From Rhodamnia argentea (lineage: Eukaryota; Streptophyta; Magnoliopsida; Myrtales; Myrtaceae), in assembly GCF_020921035.1 (NCBI RefSeq), contig NC_063154.1, positions 3,472,001-3,536,000 of the forward strand: 64,000 bases of DNA, given 5' to 3'. Below the pieces are notes generated by a model. That model did not search any database. It worked only from the letters and a program-made list of their open reading frames with translations, and was not told the origin of the DNA. The translations under genes were made by a program, and so were the position numbers. Below, in pieces: positions 58,428 through 64,000 of the stretch (the stretch's first letter is position 1; the number at the start of each line of letters is the position of its first letter).

Positions 58428-61400
58428 CTATGAGGACGCCCGTGCCAGAAAATCATTGACGGCAAGACTAGAATCTCCATGAGCCACTGCATCCCCAGGT
58501 TCTGGAATGTAGAGACTGGAACAAGAAGCCTGCATTCAAAAAACAGTAAACTAAGCTAAGCAGATAGGCACGAGCCACGCGTGCTGAACTGAGATAGAAC
58601 TGGCTTTGGCTAGGAAAGGCTGGTTGATTAACACCGCGAAGGATCCTTTTTACAAAGCCAAACCAAAGGCCTCAGGTAGAACCTTTTTTTGGATCTCACT
58701 AGGGTTAGTCCAGATTCATTACAGAGAGTTGGTAACAGTTTCAGTACCTTTGTATCAAGCTGCATCTCTCCATTGTTATCTGCAACTAGGCATGCACCAT
58801 GAGCTTTTAACCAATCCACACACTCCTCTAATCCATCCGAATCCTTCTCGTCACTTCCTCCACTCACAGATGAAGCATACGCAAAGCCTAGAACCTTTGC
58901 AACATAAGAAACAGGAACTGTTGGTCGATATGACCGGCACATGCAATTTACAGCCTTATACCGCATCTTGTCAACAAATAAATCTGCAGGTACATTGTTG
59001 TTAAGCCCATAGCATTTCATATAGATAATTCATTAAAACAAACATACGTTTCACCTACCCATAAGGCACGAGTTCAAATTAGGCGCTGTTCTGTACAGTC
59101 CAAAGAACATGACGTAGTTCCCTGATGTCACAGCTCTGCGGACTGCAAGAGCATGCTTTACAGCTTCGTCATTCTTTGCATCATTCGACAATCTGATAAT
59201 ACAGGAAAACTATATCTTAGGTTTCAAGGCAATCAGAGGAGAGCACAAGCAATCCACGTCATAAAAACAAGCAACAACATTATGGACCTTCCTCCTGACA
59301 CACTTTATGGTTATCATAGATTACCGACCTTGACATCAAAGATGAGAGATCTCTGTAGTTGTTCGAATGCAAGATGACACAAAGCAAGCCGTAAGCAGAA
59401 AACTCCATATGACAACCTTCAATCCCTTCTGCATAAAGAGTCTTCAGCTGTGATTGGCACTGTAAATACAAAGGACATCAATAACATCCTAAAAGACTGA
59501 TAGATGACTTACAGATAGGGACTAGATAATACATCAGATATCTCTAACATCCTCTACATGATGACCGTATACAGAGTAGTATGCTTTCTTTGTCCATTCC
59601 CTGCTTCATACACCTCAAAGGTCGACCACTAAATTGTTACAGACATTGCGAATACATTTCTCAAACTATAAGGCATTTTGTAAATTAATCTTAGTCCCTT
59701 CGTAACCTCTTCTTATGAGTTAATGAAATAGCTCTATAGCATATATTAAGCTAATTTCATCGTATCAAACAATAACCTGGTTATACTCTGGCAGATCACC
59801 GACTTCAAGAGCTAAGCGAGCATGAGTTTCATAGACCTGCAAATTAACACGAATATTGGGTGACATTCACATCCAAGCGAGATTACCATGAGAATGCATT
59901 TTGTTTAGGAGGAATGGCCACAAAAAAGAAGGGTCGTCTAAATTTTCCACATGAAATTGTCTTTCAAGGTAGGGCAAATGACAAAATTTGAACATAATCA
60001 CAAATGATTATGCTCGTATGCAGCAAAACGAAGTATTAGTACCTTGACCGTAAGCTTATTGCGAATCCGTTGAACAGTTAAGTCTTGACGAATGGACTTC
60101 AACTGATCACATTTATAGAGGTAGTTCTTCTGTGAGTTCTGAACCATAGTGAGAGCCTTCTCCAGAACATCTTCTGGTCTTACCTGTATGAAATCAGGTA
60201 ATTCCGCAATTAATTGTACTCCCTAAAGATGGTCGTTCCTATACAAATTACACAGTGCTACAAATAAGATGCCAAACTCACAGTGGCGGGATCAGGTGCA
60301 GAGGTGAGACGCAAATAACGTTTTTCAATTTCCTGACAGGTCCCCCTGACAGTTAAGGCATCCCAGTCAATATCTTCAACAGCTTTGCTGCCACTTTCTT
60401 CAAAGGTTTTGCTTAGCACAATGGCAGTCGCCCTTCTAGTGTACAGATTTGCAGATCCTGCAGATTTTGGTTTAAAATGGCTGATTTCTACACGATTTCC
60501 GTGCCCTTTTTCAAAACGCTTAGAGCGGCTCTCACGTTTCTTCCTTTCCTCCGGTGTATTGGAAAAACCCATCACACCAGAATAAAAGGCTGTCAAGCTC
60601 GATTCCTTGTCACTATCACTTGATGCATCGCCATTATCAGCAGTTGTCAGGCTGTTGGACAGACGCTGTCTCTTGAATGGCTTTTGAAAACTAGCAGTTT
60701 TCTGCTCCACTGCCAAGAAGCTTGTGGTGTTCAACCCATCCTTGCTCTCCAAATTGCCAACAAATGGCTGCAATATATATACCAGGATGATCATACATAC
60801 ACTAAAACCTGCTTCGCACATCAAACGACCAATGAAATCCCTCCAGACTCGAGAATTGGGAAACATGCAACAACTTGTAGTCACAATTAACCAGCACAAA
60901 CAAGCGAGATTTGGAAATGTAGGAGAAAAATGAAAAAGATAACCCCTGAAGAAGCATCCAATAACTGAAAACAGATTACCCAAAGGCCAAATTGGCAAGC
61001 TAGATAAATAGTACCTTTCTGTTCCTATCGTTCATATATCCACCGTATTTTAGTGGTTCAGCCGTAAGCGGCGGCGTTTTATTGACTAACTTTTCCTCTG
61101 GTAAAGGCTCCCACCTACTTTTGGTTCTTCTACCTGGACTTCTTCGCAATGTTGGTAATGGCGAAGGAGATTGGAAGCTGCATTAGAAGAAAATTATCAT
61201 GACACACGACAACGAATAGGAATGTAAGGCCAACAAGTGCACCTTAACAGAAACAAAGGGAAAGCGCGAGAATTAAATGTGTTAATCCAATCTTATTTAC
61301 GAATAGGACAGAAGAAATGATGTAGCTTTATAATATGAATAGAAACTCATCCTATGCCTACTCGAGCAAAGTCAAGAAGCAATGTGCTGGGGAGAGTACA

Positions 61401-64000
61401 GCAATAATATCCTCGATCATAAAAAATTGTGCATAGTAGGAGCATGGCTTATATGCATATAAATCACACTTTAAGAGACTAATTATTACAATTTCCAAAA
61501 CTTTTATTTAGCATTTTCAAATGATATGACAGTACATTCTATGATGGTACTCTAAACGAAGTAGTAACCACAGAGAATATGACGGCATAATAATGCAACA
61601 CGTAATGACAATGCATAGATAAGCAGTGTGATCATACGTGTTACTGAGTCCATCCATGTCCGGTAGAGGGAAAAGAGGCTTAGCATCCCAATCTTGTGTA
61701 TAAAGAGTCCCATCGGCAGTTGCGCTAGTAATTAACTGACAAACAGAGTGCACATACAAAAGTTGCAGATTATTTAAAAACAAAAAAATAAATAAAAAAA
61801 GAGTATTTATGAAGCCAGAATGTGCAACAGAGCATATAAATTCACATCGTCTTTGCAACAACCACGTATCTCAATTTCCTAACACCAAGTTCTGAAGTGA
61901 AGCTTCTGCAGATTTTTCTACTTCTGCACAAGCTTCCTTTTCTCAATTATTGCCTTAAAAAGGGTTAAACCTATCTATTAACCAGGGTCCACAAAAGCAA
62001 AGCTGGTGTGCTCTACAGTGATGCAGGAAGACATTCGCCAACTTGGATGCGTTTGAGCTGGAGTTCATCTTATACCAATAAAGAGAGTAGCAGTTTGTGA
62101 GAAAGGCCCAGTTGATTTCAGCAAAAATGTCACTTGGTCTTGATTTATCGGCCGCTCAATTAATCAATAAGGGTATAAGAAAGTCAACTGGCGCAGAAGG
62201 CTTTAAAAACCCATTGAGTATGGAACAACAATGACCAAGCAAGAAAAACCCATTCAATGAGTTAAAAGAAATTTTCCCTTGGGTACAAGAGGGATGATCA
62301 ATGCAGAGACCCCATAACTGGTAAATCAGATGTGGAAGTAAAATAGTCATATGCATTTCTGGTGGTCTTGATTATTCCGACATCACATGAAATCGCATGG
62401 GATGGGAGGTAAGTTTCTCTGATCCAGTTCTAAGCAGATACTTTTAACCATCAACGATGAGTTTTAATTTCCAGTTTTCACGGAGTAAAATTCCATTAAG
62501 AACAAGCAATTACTTTTAAGAAGAGGGCATTTCTATCAGACTAACCTCCTTTAAGACTGCTTGAGAAGCAGCAATTTGTTCTTCATCTTTACAGCGAGCT
62601 AGAACCCTCTCCACATAACCACGTAACGACTTAGGGAAAGTGGCAGGCTGCAAAAGAGAAAATCAACTTCAGCATAAATCATCACAAAACTCCACAAGAA
62701 CAGTAAAAAGTCCAATATACAGAACCCTCAGATAATTTGACATATGCCGCTTTTGATTGCTCATTAAATGACCTGTACTAAGACGGAAAATTGCAAAATC
62801 TGTTTAAGAAGGAAAGCCTATTATTTCAGATAAAATGCCATTTCAAGATGTGATGAGTGAATCATAATAAGCCCAGTAACAACAACAGCATCAAAACTGA
62901 GGCATCACCAGCATCAAAATCAACCAGTGCCAGGAACAGACAAAAGTGACAGTGCAATCAGGCTGCAGCTCGAAAGACTTCACAACAAAAGGATATGCAC
63001 GAGGAGCAAAGGGTTCACCTTAAGTGCAGGATCAGAAGCATCACTAGACAATCCTTTGTCGTTTGGCTTTGTTAGTGAAACACCTATATATGCAGGCTTT
63101 GCCACTGCCGTGGTCCCTGAGCCAGCCTTATCGGTTTTCGTTAATCCCAAAGCCAAGTTTGAAACTATTCTAGGATTTGTCTGAATCTGCACTTTACTTC
63201 CTCTTCGAGGATCTAAAGTCGGGGAAATTTGTTGGGATGCTTGATGAATCTGAGGAACCTGATGAACAACAGGATATTGCAAGTTGGGCCCTTGATTAGA
63301 GGTACTGTTTTGTTCATCCGAATAGCTCCCATAGGCATTTTTTGAATCCAAAGGCTGATAAAATGCTGAATGTCCAGCAGCACTGTTGTAGTTTTGGAAT
63401 CCTGGAGCAGCATGTTGTTTCCAATAACTGTCGTGACCAGCACTGGCAACGACACTAGGCTGAACATCAAGCAAAGTCATAGAAGTATGTTAAAAATTTT
63501 GTGTACAGCATTCAAAGAACCAATTGCCAGAATCGATATGGACAACCAAGCTATAACCATCTTATCTCAATAATAGGGTAAGGAATGCATTCTGAAATCT
63601 TTCGCAGGGAAAATTTGAAAGAAAAACTTAGCACACAGTCATACATTTTGTGCTGCTCTACTCTGGTGAACAGCGACTTGAACATTAGCACACAACCATA
63701 AAGCACCCAATCAGAAGTAAAGTAAAAAGTTTCAGGGGAGTAAAATTTTCATCATTGTAACACAAGTGAATTACAAACCTGCTGGGAAGGCAATCCAGAA
63801 GATACCGGTTCTGGCCTCCAAGATGGGACTGCAGTTGGTGGTGGCTGGCTATTTGAAGCTTGAGTCCCATCTGGAACTCCAGGAGTTGGACATTGGGGAT
63901 TAGATGAACTAGCAACAGACAGATTTTCCATCCCAGGAGCACAGTTAACTTCTGATTGAGCATAATAATCTGTCCATTGCTTATATTGTGGCTGATACTG
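58428..64000 (-). CDS. SAC3A: SAC3 family protein A (SAC3/GANP domain, LENG8-like), 5' part outside the window
   Basis: Twelve coding exons, high to low: 64000-63779 (partial), 63459-63019, 62647-62546, 61735-61638, 61177-61015, 60767-60282, 60183-60043, 59836-59777, 59459-59329, 59192-59059, 58983-58748, 58529-58428. They join in frame to the last 771 residues with all introns GT-AG. The visible start is Gln/Pro/Tyr-rich, then basic low-complexity segments (PEERKKRESRSKRFEKGHGNR). The SAC3/GANP domain begins near [27 protein letters not shown] and runs through CDQLKSIRQDLTVQRI, TSGNYVMFFGLYRTAPNLNSCLMD and CRSYRPTVPVSYVAKVLGF. Tail: PEPGDAVAHGDSSLAVNDFLARASS. SAC3-type scaffolds act in mRNA export (TREX-2). 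Plant SAC3A resembles human LENG8 and yeast Thp3, tied to transcription and splicing. Gene order matches At2g39340 beside ABCG1. The donor AC|GTATGA of the 61735-61638 exon is the least certain boundary. Confidence 0.92.

Overview
The window is nuclear DNA of a dicot plant. The evidence is spliced genes with GT-AG introns, plant-only families (dirigent, MAKR, EXO70H, plant ABCG half-transporters), site II and telo-box promoter motifs, and AT-rich intergenic DNA full of small inverted-repeat transposons. The repeat style, with elements built on 'cctaaaacttgtca...gtgcaat' and a GC-rich core, reminds me of woody rosids, possibly Myrtales, but I cannot fix the species. I see nine protein-coding genes. 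I joined exons by hand at splice sites that keep the reading frame.

Left part (0-25 kb): a dirigent gene (minus), a monoacylglycerol-lipase-type hydrolase of eight coding exons (minus), a 3-copy ~385 bp tandem repeat, DNA transposons, ribosomal protein L35 (plus), a long repeat-rich gap, an intronless EXO70H exocyst gene (plus), two inverted-repeat elements, and an intronless MAKR4-like kinase regulator (minus).

Middle (25-49 kb): a nested pair of DNA elements, then an 18-exon gene for a 676-residue coiled-coil protein (minus, about 11.4 kb). Next comes a repeat cluster where a 1-kb DNA element sits inside one unit of a tandem duplication, then a six-exon PRP3/RDM16 splicing-factor gene (plus).

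Right part (49-64 kb): an intronless, GC-rich ABCG half-transporter (plus), a small plastid-type protein with a chlorophyll-binding-like ExxNGRxA motif (plus), and the last 12 coding exons of a SAC3A/LENG8-type gene (minus), cut by the window end.

The families run dirigent, MAGL, RPL35, EXO70H, MAKR4, ABCG, SAC3A. From memory this is the order of Arabidopsis At2g39430 back to At2g39340, so the window looks like a conserved ancestral block. Here the coiled-coil, PRP3 and two-helix plastid genes are also present, and the receptor-kinase gene expected from Arabidopsis (At2g39360) is not visible. The genes do not form one pathway. They serve cell-wall polymer patterning, lipid turnover, translation, exocytosis, brassinosteroid signalling, splicing, lipid or suberin-precursor export, plastid function and mRNA-related processing. 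I found no clearly new biological system. The most unusual items are the collinear block, the start-codon-only first coding exons, the CT microsatellites next to 5' splice sites, and the nested repeats.
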